Assembly: GCA_900547345.1 (NCBI GenBank)
Contig: URGG01000007.1
Location: forward strand, 1-40,139
Source: an uncultured Collinsella sp.
Lineage (GTDB): Bacteria; Actinomycetota; Coriobacteriia; Coriobacteriales; Coriobacteriaceae
Reading direction: 5' to 3'
Length of the DNA: 40,139 nucleotides
The notes beneath the pieces are model-generated. The model did no database searches. It saw nothing but the letters and a program-made list of their open reading frames with translations, and was not told the DNA's origin. This document shows positions 1-7,460 of the stretch, one piece after another. Both the position numbers and the translations under genes were made by a program. Each line of letters starts with the position of its first letter. Within the stretch, counting starts at the first letter, position 1.

Positions 1-42
1 ATATTCAGCTTGAGTTGTTTAATGCTAGTACGGGAGGCTGAT

Positions 43-534
43 ATGGGGCTGTTCAAGAAGAAAAACCCGCAGGATGCCTTTGATCCCGATGTGTTTACCA
101 TCACGGATACGATTTTGGACCCACCGCGGTTTACGTTTTTGCCGGCTATCTACCAGGATGCCACGCGCCGCAAGTGGGCCGTGCATCAGCGCGGCGGCGA
201 GCCGAAGATTTTTGACTATGCGGATGTGCTGCAGTGCGAGATTGCCGAGACCGGAAATCCCGAGGATGTGCCGGAGCTCAGCAAACGCGAACTGGCTCAG
301 CAGATTTTGATTAATCCAGCTCAGGCTACCAAAAACAACGCTGCCAAGCGTAATATGTGCCTTGGTATGGGTGTCATCGTTGTCGTGCAAACCGGCAAGG
401 ATGAGATTTCGAAGCTTGAGATTCCGGTGACCGCGGGCGAAGTCAAGCGAGAATCCGGCCTATATCGGTCGTATCGGAACGTTGCGGAGCAGATCAAAGA
501 AGCCTTCGACGCCATGAGGCGTCCGGAGCAATGA
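43..534 (+). CDS. Hypothetical protein, DUF4428 C-terminal-like
   Basis: A 163-residue soluble protein with no signal peptide or membrane segment. The ATG at 43 is chosen over an in-frame codon at 10 because GGGAGG lies at 32-37 with normal spacing, giving the start MGLFKKK. The middle of the protein (a stretch like IFDYADVLQCEI) and the end (YRSYRNVAEQIKEAF) resemble the C-terminal PH-like part of DUF4428 proteins, which also begin with a short basic MGLF segment. The N-terminal zinc-binding Cys motif of full DUF4428 proteins is absent. This resemblance is from memory of the family and is only moderately sure. The function is unknown. It ends 35 bases before the first GntR gene and could be cotranscribed with it. 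Confidence 0.6.
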   Translation: MGLFKKKNPQDAFDPDVFTITDTILDPPRFTFLPAIYQDATRRKWAVHQRGGEPKIFDYADVLQCEIAETGNPEDVPELSKRELAQQILINPAQATKNNAAKRNMCLGMGVIVVVQTGKDEISKLEIPVTAGEVKRESGLYRSYRNVAEQIKEAFDAMRRPEQ

Positions 535-569
535 TTCCTGCAGCATCAAGCGGTTGAGGAGCCGTGCCC

Positions 570-1337
570 ATGCCGAGTGAACCATATGCGATTCCGCCCA
601 AAGATTGCGCCTTTGAGGGCATTCTTTGGTATATCAATCATTATGACCTGCAGGGTGGCGACCGGCTGCCCGCCGAGCGTGTGCTCTGTGAAGAGCTGGG
701 CGTGTCGCGCACGGCGTTGCGTGCTGCGATCGCGCGCCTTATTTCGTGCGGAACTTTGGAAAGCCGCCGCGGTTCGGGCACCTATGTGTGTCCTCCCAAA
801 CCGCTGAACATCTTTCAGGAAACATGGAACTATACGCAGGCGGTGGAGAGGGTTGGCTCAAAGTCGACCGCACGCCTGGTTTGGTCCAAGGTCGTGTACG
901 CCGATATCGATCTGGCCCAAAAGGCCCAGATCGACCTGGGCATGCCGCTTTTCTGCATTCGACGTGTGCGCGTGGTTAATGGTTCCCCGGCGTCGATTGA
1001 GACGGCCCACGTCAATCTGTCTTTGTGCCCCTCGCTTCCCGATCACGATTTTGAGCAGGAAAGCCTCTACGACGTTTTGCTCAAAGAAGGGAATGTCCAT
1101 GTGACGCACGGCAAGGAGCATATTTCCATCAGCCGTCTGAACGCCGACGAGGCCAAGTTGCTGGGTGCTCAGGAGGGCACGCCGGTGTTTTACAAGGCTT
1201 CGCACGAGCGTGACGAGAACGATGGCTTTGTCGAGTATTGCAAGTCCGTGATTCTGCCGACCAAGTATCGTTTTGCCGATAACGGCGAGGCAGACGGCGT
1301 TGCGACGAAGGTAGGTGTCGAATGGCTGATGCAGTAG
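570..1337 (+). CDS. GntR/HutC-family (UTRA) transcriptional regulator 1
   Basis: A 255-residue regulator. Residues about 10-75 form a GntR winged helix, with the typical LPAERVLCEELGVSRTALRAAI recognition region (seen in pieces) and the RRGSGTYV wing. Residues about 90-240 form a UTRA effector domain, which in this subfamily usually senses phosphorylated sugars or other small metabolites. The start is taken at ATG 570, 9 bases after GAGGA (556-560); a GTG at 564 is the in-frame alternative but sits too close. Its 3' end overlaps the next regulator gene by 16 bases, so the two are translationally coupled. Position at the head of the PTS/deglycase locus makes it a likely repressor of that locus. 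Confidence 0.88.
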   Translation: MPSEPYAIPPKDCAFEGILWYINHYDLQGGDRLPAERVLCEELGVSRTALRAAIARLISCGTLESRRGSGTYVCPPKPLNIFQETWNYTQAVERVGSKSTARLVWSKVVYADIDLAQKAQIDLGMPLFCIRRVRVVNGSPASIETAHVNLSLCPSLPDHDFEQESLYDVLLKEGNVHVTHGKEHISISRLNADEAKLLGAQEGTPVFYKASHERDENDGFVEYCKSVILPTKYRFADNGEADGVATKVGVEWLMQ

Positions 1338-2035
1338 AAGACTTGTCGGTTTACAAACAAATTCGCCGCTGCATTGCGGAGCGAATCGAGCGCGGCGACT
1401 ACCCGACGGGCTCGATGATTCCGTCCGAAAACGAGCTGGCCGAGGAGTTTGGCACGACGCGCCTGACAATCCGAAGTGCCATGGACGAGCTGGTCAAAAG
1501 TGGCCAGATTCGTCGCGTGCAGGGCAAGGGCGCCTTTGTGGGACACAAGTGGTTTGACGAGCACGAACGCAAGGGCGGCTTCCGTCAGTCGGTTCTGGCG
1601 TCGGGCGCGACGCCGTCGGTGCGCATTCTGGCGCGCTCCAAACGCTACGCCGGCCCGTATTACGCCGACCTGTTTGGCATCGCCGAGGACGATCTGCTTT
1701 ACTCGGTGCGCCGTCTCAACTGCATTGATGGGGAGCCCGTGTCGATTGAGATGACGCTGATTCCGTGTCTGCTGTTTCCGGGCATCGAAGACGTGGACAT
1801 TTCGGTCTTCAGCCTGTTCGAGACCTACGACATGTTGGGGCGCAAACCGGACAAGTCGATTGAGAAACTCGATATTGAAGCGCTGGGCGCACGCGATGCG
1901 AGTTTGCTCAATCTTGAGCCGGGCGACCTGGCGCTCGTACTGGAATGCATGACCTATGACTCGAGTGGGCAGGCGATCGAGCATGCCAAGTCTTTTAACC
2001 GCGGTGATGCCGGCGGATATACCTACAACTATTAG
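1322..2035 (+). CDS. GntR/HutC-family (UTRA) transcriptional regulator 2
   Basis: A 237-residue GntR/UTRA protein with the classic N-terminal helix (YKQIRRCIAERIERGDYPTG), the recognition helix around TTRLTIRSAMDEL, and the RRVQGKGAFV wing, followed by a UTRA domain at about residues 85-230. It starts inside the end of the previous regulator gene; GAAGGTAGG upstream serves as its ribosome binding site. The two regulators are clearly of the same architecture but diverged in sequence. They could bind the paired ATTGGTAT-type sites found in front of the three downstream transcription units, either as two homodimers or as a heterodimer; this pairing is inference. A terminator follows at 2042. Confidence 0.9.
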   Translation: MADAVEDLSVYKQIRRCIAERIERGDYPTGSMIPSENELAEEFGTTRLTIRSAMDELVKSGQIRRVQGKGAFVGHKWFDEHERKGGFRQSVLASGATPSVRILARSKRYAGPYYADLFGIAEDDLLYSVRRLNCIDGEPVSIEMTLIPCLLFPGIEDVDISVFSLFETYDMLGRKPDKSIEKLDIEALGARDASLLNLEPGDLALVLECMTYDSSGQAIEHAKSFNRGDAGGYTYNY

Positions 2036-2041
2036 CGTCTA

Positions 2042-2076
2042 GAGCATCCTCGTGCACGGCGGGGTGCTCATTTTTT
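2042..2076 (+). terminator. Rho-independent terminator of the gntR pair
   Basis: GAGCATCC pairs with GGGTGCTC (one G-U pair) across a short loop and is followed by six T. It separates the regulator genes from the first deglycase unit, so the regulators are transcribed apart from the structural genes. Confidence 0.75.
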
Positions 2077-2149
2077 ACGGACATGTGTCGCATGACCGAT
2101 GAACGGCAAAAACTGACCGTCTACCGAGAGGGGAGGATGAAATCAAAAA

Positions 2150-2197
2150 ATCGGTATTAAAAACGGCTAACCTGTAATCGTTCACTGGTATTAAGAA
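2150..2197 (+). promoter_or_regulatory. Paired operator sites upstream of deglycase copy 1
   Basis: Two direct copies of a GGTATTAA-containing site, ATCGGTATTAAAAA (2150-2163) and ACTGGTATTAAGAA (2184-2197), 34 bp apart. The same motif pair stands before the PTS IIC gene and before deglycase copy 2. GntR/HutC regulators such as NagR bind related ATTGGT-type sites (family knowledge). A weak -10 (TGTAAT, 2173-2178) lies between the two sites. Binding by the upstream GntR proteins is inferred. Confidence 0.65.
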
Positions 2198-2310
2198 CCT
2201 TTGAATTGTTGAGCTTGGGGCCAAGATGTCCACAAGGTTAAGCGGCGAGACGGGGCGGCAAGCCTGTCCATTCCGTGCGACAATTCAAACTGCTCGTGAA
2301 AGGAGCGGGA

Positions 2311-3372
2311 ATGAAGGAGACCGAGAAGATCGAGATCATGCACTTCGACCAGGAGGGCTACCTCGAGGACGGCAGGAACGTCTACGAGGCCGGCAAGAAG
2401 ATGACCGCCCTGGCCGACCGCGTGCACGAGGAGGGCTACGACGCCGTCTTCCTGATGGGCGTCGGCGGCACCTGGGACGAGTTCATGCAGCTCGAGTACC
2501 TCATGAACAAGTTCGGCGACCGCGACCTCGAGGTCTACCTGATCCACGCCGCCGAGTGGAACGTCATGGGCCACAAGCGCATGACCGACAGGTCCGTCGT
2601 GCTGACCGCCTCCGAGTCCGGCACCACCCCCGAGGTGCTCGAGGCCGTCGGCAAGATGAGGGAGATGGGCGTGCGCGTCTTCGCCATGACCAACCCCGAG
2701 GGCAAGATCGGGCAGGCCGTGGGCGCCGAGAACTGCGTCATGATGGCCTCCGACCACGGCGCCGGCGGCTGCGAGAAGGGCTACTACCTCGCCGACTGCT
2801 TCGGCCTGCGCCTGCTCAACCGCCGCGGCTGCTTCCCCAAGTTCGACCTGTTCATCGAGCAGACGAAGGACGTCTGGAAGGACATGCTCGACATCCGCAA
2901 GCGCTTCGAGCCGCGCGCCGAGGAGCTCGCCAGGAAGTACGCGCTGGCCGACTACACCATGTTCATCGGCTCGGGCGCGCTGTGGGGCGAGACCATCCTG
3001 TACTCCATGTGCCTGCTCGAGGAGATGCAGTGGAAGCGCATCCGCCACATCACCTCGCACGACTTCTTCCACGGCACGCTCGAGCTGCTCGAGCCCGGCG
3101 TCCCGGTGTTCCTGTTCATGGGAGAGGACGAGTGCCGCGCCCTCGACGAGCGCGTCCGCGCCTTCCTCACCAGCGGCGTGACCGGCGACGAGGACTACGT
3201 CATCATCGACACCGCCGAGTACGCGATCCCGGGCCTGGACGACGACTTCCGCGTCATCGTGTCGCCGTGGATCCTGTCCGTGCTGACCACCGACCGCCTC
3301 GCGCGCAACTACGAGCTGGTCACCAAGCACAACCTCAAGTACCGCCGCTACTACCACCAGTTCGACTACTAA
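2311..3372 (+). CDS. SIS-domain sugar-amine 6-phosphate deglycase, FrlB/FraB-like (copy 1)
   Basis: A 353-residue protein with two SIS domains, like FrlB, FraB and GfrE/F, which split 6-phosphorylated Amadori compounds into glucose 6-phosphate and an amino acid. A sugar-binding SIS loop TASESGTTPE lies at 99-108. The pair E238 (in EEMQW) and H254 (in DFFHG) is spaced 16 residues apart, as I recall for the catalytic E214/H230 of Salmonella FraB. The LEPGVPVFLFMGEDE stretch and the RRYYHQFDY end match FrlB. ATG 2311 follows AGGAGCGGGA. Every base from ATG to TAA is identical to 7461-8522, and only one sense codon (GGA) ends in A or T. PTS IIA follows 21 bp later. The exact substrate cannot be read from sequence. 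Confidence 0.85.
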   Translation: MKETEKIEIMHFDQEGYLEDGRNVYEAGKKMTALADRVHEEGYDAVFLMGVGGTWDEFMQLEYLMNKFGDRDLEVYLIHAAEWNVMGHKRMTDRSVVLTASESGTTPEVLEAVGKMREMGVRVFAMTNPEGKIGQAVGAENCVMMASDHGAGGCEKGYYLADCFGLRLLNRRGCFPKFDLFIEQTKDVWKDMLDIRKRFEPRAEELARKYALADYTMFIGSGALWGETILYSMCLLEEMQWKRIRHITSHDFFHGTLELLEPGVPVFLFMGEDECRALDERVRAFLTSGVTGDEDYVIIDTAEYAIPGLDDDFRVIVSPWILSVLTTDRLARNYELVTKHNLKYRRYYHQFDY

Positions 3373-3393
3373 TTCCATTTGGGGGAAACCGCA

Positions 3394-3813
3394 ATGAGGC
3401 AATACATCTTTGCCAGCCACGCGCATTTTGCGACCGGCATCAAAGAGAGCACCGAGCTGCTCTCGGGCGCGCGCGATAACGTCCACGACCTGTCGATGTT
3501 TGTCGACGGCCGCACCGACGTCGCCGAGGAGGCCGCCAAGCTCCTGGCGACCTTCGACCCCGCCGACGACGTAATCGTGTGCACCGACCTGTTTGGCGGC
3601 AGCGTCAACAACGAGTTCACCAAGATCGTCCAGACGCGCCCCAACACCTACCTGATCGCCAACATGAATCTGCCGCTGCTGATCCAGCTGCTCTTTTCGG
3701 ACCAGGAGGCTCCCGCCGATCAGGTTATCCGCGAGATCATCGCGGCTGACGACACGCGCGTCAAGTTTGTCAACGACCTGCTGACCGATGCGGATGACGA
3801 GGAAGAGTTCTAG
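3394..3813 (+). CDS. PTS mannose-family IIA component
   Basis: A 139-residue EIIA of the mannose/fructose/sorbose family. It takes phosphate from HPr on a histidine, here probably H9 in the ASHAHFATG segment that aligns with GTHGWAA of E. coli ManX, and passes it to IIB. The DLFGGSVNNEF stretch matches the conserved (D)LFGGSP region. ATG 3394 follows GGGGGA (3381-3386). An in-frame TTG at 3379 lacks a ribosome binding site. It is cotranscribed with the deglycase ahead of it and with IIB 57 bp later. Confidence 0.9.
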   Translation: MRQYIFASHAHFATGIKESTELLSGARDNVHDLSMFVDGRTDVAEEAAKLLATFDPADDVIVCTDLFGGSVNNEFTKIVQTRPNTYLIANMNLPLLIQLLFSDQEAPADQVIREIIAADDTRVKFVNDLLTDADDEEEF

Positions 3814-3870
3814 TCACCGCCTGCTATTAATGGGGCCGGGTTTCCGGCATGAGACCTTTGGGGGTCAATC

Positions 3871-4353
3871 ATGATTCAACTGCTTCGCGTCGACCATCGT
3901 CTGCTTCATGGCCAGGTGGCCGTCTCTTGGGTCCAGGGCTTGGGCTCCGACTGCATCTTCTGCGTTGGCGACAAGGTTGCCAACGATCCCGTCTGGAAGA
4001 CTACGCTCAAGATGGGAAAGCCGGCCAACGTCAAGCTCGTCATCAAGGACATGGAGCACGCCATCGAGGCCATCAACTCCGGTGTTACCGATAAGTACAA
4101 GATGATCATCTGCGTCGCCAGCATCGCCGAGGCCAAGCAGCTTGTCGACGGCTGCCCGCAGATCACCTCCATCAACCTGGGCAACACCAAGTCCAAGGAC
4201 GAGCAGCGTCCCGATGCCCGTAAGATCTCCCGCCAGATCTTTGTGACTGCTGCCGAGGAAGAGGACATTCGCGAGCTCGTCGGCCGCGGTGTCGAGGTCG
4301 AGATTCGCGCTCTGGCCGACGACCCCAAGGTCGATGCCCTAAGCGCCCTCTAA
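3871..4353 (+). CDS. PTS mannose-family IIB component
   Basis: A 160-residue EIIB of the mannose/sorbose family. The N-terminal signature RVDHRLLHGQV carries the phosphoryl-accepting histidine (H13), which donates to the incoming sugar at the IIC/IID gate. The length and the IEVEIRAL-like C-terminal strand (here VEVEIRALADD) are normal for a free-standing IIB. GGGGG precedes the ATG. A GC-rich hairpin at 4361-4398 follows, so IIA-IIB may be separated transcriptionally from IIC-IID, which have their own operator-bearing promoter. Confidence 0.92.
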   Translation: MIQLLRVDHRLLHGQVAVSWVQGLGSDCIFCVGDKVANDPVWKTTLKMGKPANVKLVIKDMEHAIEAINSGVTDKYKMIICVASIAEAKQLVDGCPQITSINLGNTKSKDEQRPDARKISRQIFVTAAEEEDIRELVGRGVEVEIRALADDPKVDALSAL

Positions 4354-4360
4354 TTGGGAA

Positions 4361-4398
4361 CCACGGGCGGCGCGCACGGCGCCGCCCCTATTCGTGGG
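4361..4398 (+). terminator. GC-rich hairpin after IIB (possible terminator)
   Basis: GGGCGGCG (4365-4372) pairs with CGCCGCCC (4380-4387), and an outer CCAC/GTGG pair encloses it. No T-run follows directly, so it may pause or protect mRNA ends rather than end transcription. Confidence 0.4.
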
Positions 4399-4466
4399 CG
4401 TACCGGATAAACGCTTTACCCGTTACCCCCATCTACCGTTCACCGGGAGTACACGCCCGTTGAGCG

Positions 4467-4512
4467 ATTGGTATTAAATAGTTTTCTCATGACTATATAA
4501 TTGGTATCAAAT
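4467..4512 (+). promoter_or_regulatory. Promoter with paired operators upstream of PTS IIC
   Basis: ATTGGTATTAAATA (4467-4480) and ATTGGTATCAAAT (4500-4512) are 33 bp apart, about three helical turns. A perfect -10, TATAAT, lies at 4496-4501 and overlaps the second site; the first site covers the -35 area, where no good -35 is seen. TTGGTATCAA is close to an inverted repeat. This layout suits repression by a GntR/UTRA protein. A hairpin with ACCGGT arms (4520-4548) lies in the 5' leader. Confidence 0.75.
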
Positions 4513-4647
4513 CATTTGCACCGGTTTAGGTGTTAACAGCACACCGGTACAAGCTGGATCTGTCTGGGCGATTGTCGGCATGGAAAAGGGCGCGCTGACA
4601 AGTCGGGAATCGCCGCGCGGATCCAAGAGGGATCAAAGGGAGGAACA

Positions 4648-5421
4648 ATGCTTGTTCAAGCGATCCTCATCGGACTTATCGCTGCCTTCGGTAAGCTCGA
4701 TTATCAGCTCGGTACGCTCTATGCGTTCCGCCCGATCGTTCTGTGCCCGCTCGTCGGCATAGTCCTCGGGGACCTGCAGTCCGGCCTCGCCATCGGTGCG
4801 AGCCTCGAGCTGCTCTTCATGGGTTCAATCTCCATCGGCGCTTACGTGCCGCCCGATGAGTGTATTGGCGGTGTGCTCGCCTGCGCCTTCGCTATTCAGC
4901 TGGGTCAGAGCACCGAGGCCGCTATCGCGCTCGCGATGCCCATCGCCACTCTGTGCCTGGCCATTAAGAACGTCGTCAACGCCGGTATGCCCCTTCTGGT
5001 CGACCGTGCCGACGTCTTTGCCAGCAAGGGTAACCTCAAGGGTATCTACGCTATGCACTGGATTATCGGTCTCGTGATTGTCGTCCTGGCCTTTATCCTG
5101 TGCTCGGTCTCCTTCTATCTGGGTGCCGACGCCGTTCAGGGCCTGCTCGACTTCATCCCGACGTTCGTCCTCGATGGCTTTGGCGTCGCAGCCAACATCC
5201 TGCCTGCCATGGGCTTCGCCATGCTCGGCCGTCTGGTGCTTACCAAGCAGCTCGTGCCGTTCTACTTCCTGGGCTTCCTGCTGTGCTCCTATGCCAACGT
5301 GCCCGTCCTCGGCGTCGCCCTGATCGCAATCATCATCGGCATCGACAAGTACGACCTGCTGGGCCTTGGTGGCGCCCAGTCCCAGCTTTCTGTGGAAGGG
5401 GATGAGGACGATGACTTCTAA
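4648..5421 (+). CDS. PTS mannose-family IIC component
   Basis: A 257-residue integral membrane protein with several hydrophobic spans, matching the sorbose/mannose EIIC family that forms the sugar channel with IID. Family features include the N-terminal hydrophobic segment, the GASLELLFMGSISIGAYVPPDE segment (residues about 50-70) and the repeated glycine-rich helices. GGGAGG precedes ATG 4648. Its last codons overlap the start of IID. The 135-base leader after the operators contains no convincing gene. Confidence 0.92.
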   Translation: MLVQAILIGLIAAFGKLDYQLGTLYAFRPIVLCPLVGIVLGDLQSGLAIGASLELLFMGSISIGAYVPPDECIGGVLACAFAIQLGQSTEAAIALAMPIATLCLAIKNVVNAGMPLLVDRADVFASKGNLKGIYAMHWIIGLVIVVLAFILCSVSFYLGADAVQGLLDFIPTFVLDGFGVAANILPAMGFAMLGRLVLTKQLVPFYFLGFLLCSYANVPVLGVALIAIIIGIDKYDLLGLGGAQSQLSVEGDEDDDF

Positions 5422-6235
5422 TTCCGAGAACCAGATTACTCGCTCCGACCTCATTAAGAGCGCCGTGAACACCGGCGCCCTGGGCATGGAATTCTCCTGG
5501 ACCTACTACAAGCAGATGAACATTGCCTTCTGCCTGATGGTCGCCAACATGCTCAAGAAGATCTATGCCGGCCGTCCCGATGATTACGCCGAGGCCTTGC
5601 ACCGTCACAGCGCATTCTTCAACATCACCCCGCAGCTCGCTCCCTTCGTGGGCGGCATCGCGATGGCCATGGAAGAAAAGGTCGCTCGTGGCGAGGTTGA
5701 GCCCGAGAGCGTCAACGACATCAAGGCCGCCCTCATGGGTCCGCTTTCCGGCCTGGGTGACTCCTTCTTCCTGTCCACCCTGCGCGTCGTCGCCGCTGCC
5801 GTGGGCATCAGCCTGTGCCAGGCCGGCAACGTCTTTGGCCCCATCGCCTTCCTGCTCGTCTACAACATCCCGGCGTTCCTGATTCGTATCTTTGGCGCTA
5901 TCAAGGGTTATGAGCTAGGCATTGGCTTCCTCGACGAGGCTCAGAAGACCGGCCTGATGCAAAAGATCATGGCTTGCGTCGGCATTGTCGGCGTTATGGT
6001 CGTCGGCGCCATGAGCAAGGACATGTTCTGGGCTTCGTTGCCCATCGCCATTGGTCAGGGCGACTCCGCCCAAACTCTCCAGGACATCCTGGACGGCATC
6101 ATGCCCGGTATGCTCGGTATGGCCGCCTTCTGGCTCTACTACTGGCTGCTCTCCAAGAAGATCAACCCGATGGTCCTGATCCTCTGCACCATGGTCGTGG
6201 GCATCATCGGCGCTTACTTTGGCGTGCTTGCCTAA
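5411..6235 (+). CDS. PTS mannose-family IID component
   Basis: A 274-residue EIID of the mannose family, partner of IIC. It has the conserved N-terminal soluble part (GMEFSWTYYKQMNIAF, then ALHRHSAFFNITPQLAPFVGG) and the MGPLSGLGDSFF signature at about residue 115, followed by membrane helices. The start at ATG 5411 gives an 11-base overlap with IIC and fits the operon; a longer reading from 5366 would run far into IIC. A terminator follows at 6284-6321. Confidence 0.93.
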   Translation: MTSNSENQITRSDLIKSAVNTGALGMEFSWTYYKQMNIAFCLMVANMLKKIYAGRPDDYAEALHRHSAFFNITPQLAPFVGGIAMAMEEKVARGEVEPESVNDIKAALMGPLSGLGDSFFLSTLRVVAAAVGISLCQAGNVFGPIAFLLVYNIPAFLIRIFGAIKGYELGIGFLDEAQKTGLMQKIMACVGIVGVMVVGAMSKDMFWASLPIAIGQGDSAQTLQDILDGIMPGMLGMAAFWLYYWLLSKKINPMVLILCTMVVGIIGAYFGVLA

Positions 6236-6283
6236 TATGTTCGAATCGCGCTTCCATCGCGTCTAACGGTTGCGTCGATCTTT

Positions 6284-6321
6284 GGGGGGCTTGTCGCATC
6301 TGCGGCGGCCCCCTGTTTTTT
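6284..6321 (+). terminator. Rho-independent terminator after PTS IID
   Basis: GGGGGGC (6284-6290) pairs with GGCCCCC (6307-6313), followed by TGTTTTTT. The epimerase gene starts 26 bp downstream with no obvious new promoter, so the terminator is probably partial and lowers the epimerase level relative to the PTS. Confidence 0.7.
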
Positions 6322-6347
6322 AAAACTCCGTACGAAAGGGGAGGGCT

Positions 6348-7193
6348 ATGGTCGTACCCGAGCTTTCGCTCATGAACATCAACCATCGTTACTACAGCAT
6401 CGAGACGTTTTTTAAGGCTGCAGGTGAGGCCGGCTATCGCAATATCGAGCTGTGGACCGGCTCGATGCACCTGTATGTGGATTGCCATGAGCACGATTCG
6501 GTGGATAAGATTCGCGATCTTGCCGCCCAATACGGTATCAAGATCGTGTGCGTGTGCCCCGAGCAGAACAACCCCAAGCCGTGGAACGTCGCGGTGCGCG
6601 GTGAGGCGGGCCAAAAACGCATCCTCTCGTACTTTAAGAATGTGATCGACGTTGCCGTTGAGTTGGGCGTGCCGCAGATTCTGGTGACGAGTGGTTGGGC
6701 CTATCTGGACGAGCCGGCTGAGGACGCCTGGGCCCGCAGCGTTGCCATGCTGCGCTCGGTGTGCGACTACGCCGATACGCGCGGTATTCGCGTCGCGCTC
6801 GAGGCCCTGCAGCCGTCGGAGTCCGTGTTGGTCAACACCGCACAGGATGTCGCGCGCATCCTCGAGGCGGTCGATCGTCCCAACCTGAAGGCCTGTATCG
6901 ACTTTGGCGCCATGGAAGTTGCCGGCGACACGATCGACGGCTACTTTGAGGTTTTGGGCGACAAGATCGTTCACACCCACTTTGTAGATGTGGGCGGCGG
7001 CACGACGCATCTTGCCTGGGGCGACGGCGAGCGTGATATGCGTGCCGACCTCGAGGCACTCATGCGCCACGGCTATACGGGCTATGTCTCGGCCGAGACG
7101 TGTGATGGCCGCTACTATCAGGATCCGTCCAAGGCGACGACTCAGGTTATCGAGATGTATCGCCGTGTGACAGCGGAGATGGAAGCCGAATAA
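6348..7193 (+). CDS. Sugar epimerase/isomerase, FrlC-like (AP endonuclease-2 TIM barrel)
   Basis: A 281-residue TIM-barrel protein of the sugar phosphate isomerase/epimerase superfamily. Landmarks shared with E. coli FrlC are IELWTGSMH near residue 38, VALEALQPSESVLVNTAQD near 150, the CIDFGAME segment, GDKIVHTHFVDVGGG and the ends of barrel strands carrying Glu, Asp, His and Glu metal ligands. FrlC interconverts fructoselysine and psicoselysine; here the substrate would be a related ketoamine. GGGGAGG precedes ATG 6348. Its place between PTS and deglycase supports a role in feeding isomers of the imported compound to the deglycase. Confidence 0.8.
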   Translation: MVVPELSLMNINHRYYSIETFFKAAGEAGYRNIELWTGSMHLYVDCHEHDSVDKIRDLAAQYGIKIVCVCPEQNNPKPWNVAVRGEAGQKRILSYFKNVIDVAVELGVPQILVTSGWAYLDEPAEDAWARSVAMLRSVCDYADTRGIRVALEALQPSESVLVNTAQDVARILEAVDRPNLKACIDFGAMEVAGDTIDGYFEVLGDKIVHTHFVDVGGGTTHLAWGDGERDMRADLEALMRHGYTGYVSAETCDGRYYQDPSKATTQVIEMYRRVTAEMEAE

Positions 7194-7202
7194 CTAAACT
7201 GC

Positions 7203-7247
7203 GCGGTTGCGCCGGAAACGCTTGGGCGGGTCTGGCGCAACGCTTTT
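7203..7247 (+). terminator. Rho-independent terminator after the epimerase
   Basis: GCGGTTGCGCC pairs with GGCGCAACGC (7234-7243) and is followed by TTTTAT. It ends the PTS/epimerase unit. Confidence 0.7.
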
Positions 7248-7366
7248 ATAGCTGGCGAGTTGTGGGGAACCCGTTGGCAGTAGCGCTCGAAATAGACAAC
7301 TATTGGCGTTGTAATACCACTCGGGCGAGGAAACCGACCGTTCGCCGCAAATCTCCGTGAGTTTGG

Positions 7367-7411
7367 ATTGGTATTAAATAACAAGCAATCGTATGGCTAT
7401 AATTGGTATCA
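7367..7411 (+). promoter_or_regulatory. Promoter with paired operators upstream of deglycase copy 2
   Basis: ATTGGTATTAAATA (7367-7380) and ATTGGTATCA (7402-7411) are 35 bp apart. A perfect TATAAT -10 (7398-7403) overlaps the second site, exactly as before PTS IIC. The 14-bp first site is identical to that at 4467-4480. This places the second deglycase in the same regulon but on its own transcript. Confidence 0.75.
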
Positions 7412-7460
7412 GCAAGAAGCGCGATGTATAGAATTGCGCACATGTGATGGGAGGACACAC

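Noticed and set aside
2137..2160. Seven-codon open frame at the first operator region
   Set aside because: GGAGG touches the ATG with no spacing, and the stop lies within the operator motif; probably chance.
2191..3486. Long open frames (over 400 residues) opposite both deglycase copies, for example 2191-3486 and 7374-8618 on the minus strand
   Set aside because: They arise because codons of the real gene almost all end in G or C, which removes stops from the opposite strand. The products are repetitive Val/Leu/Ala/Glu strings and have no ribosome binding sites.
4580..4762. Sixty-codon open frame in the leader of PTS IIC
   Set aside because: It overlaps the IIC start in another frame, has no family features and no convincing ribosome binding site.
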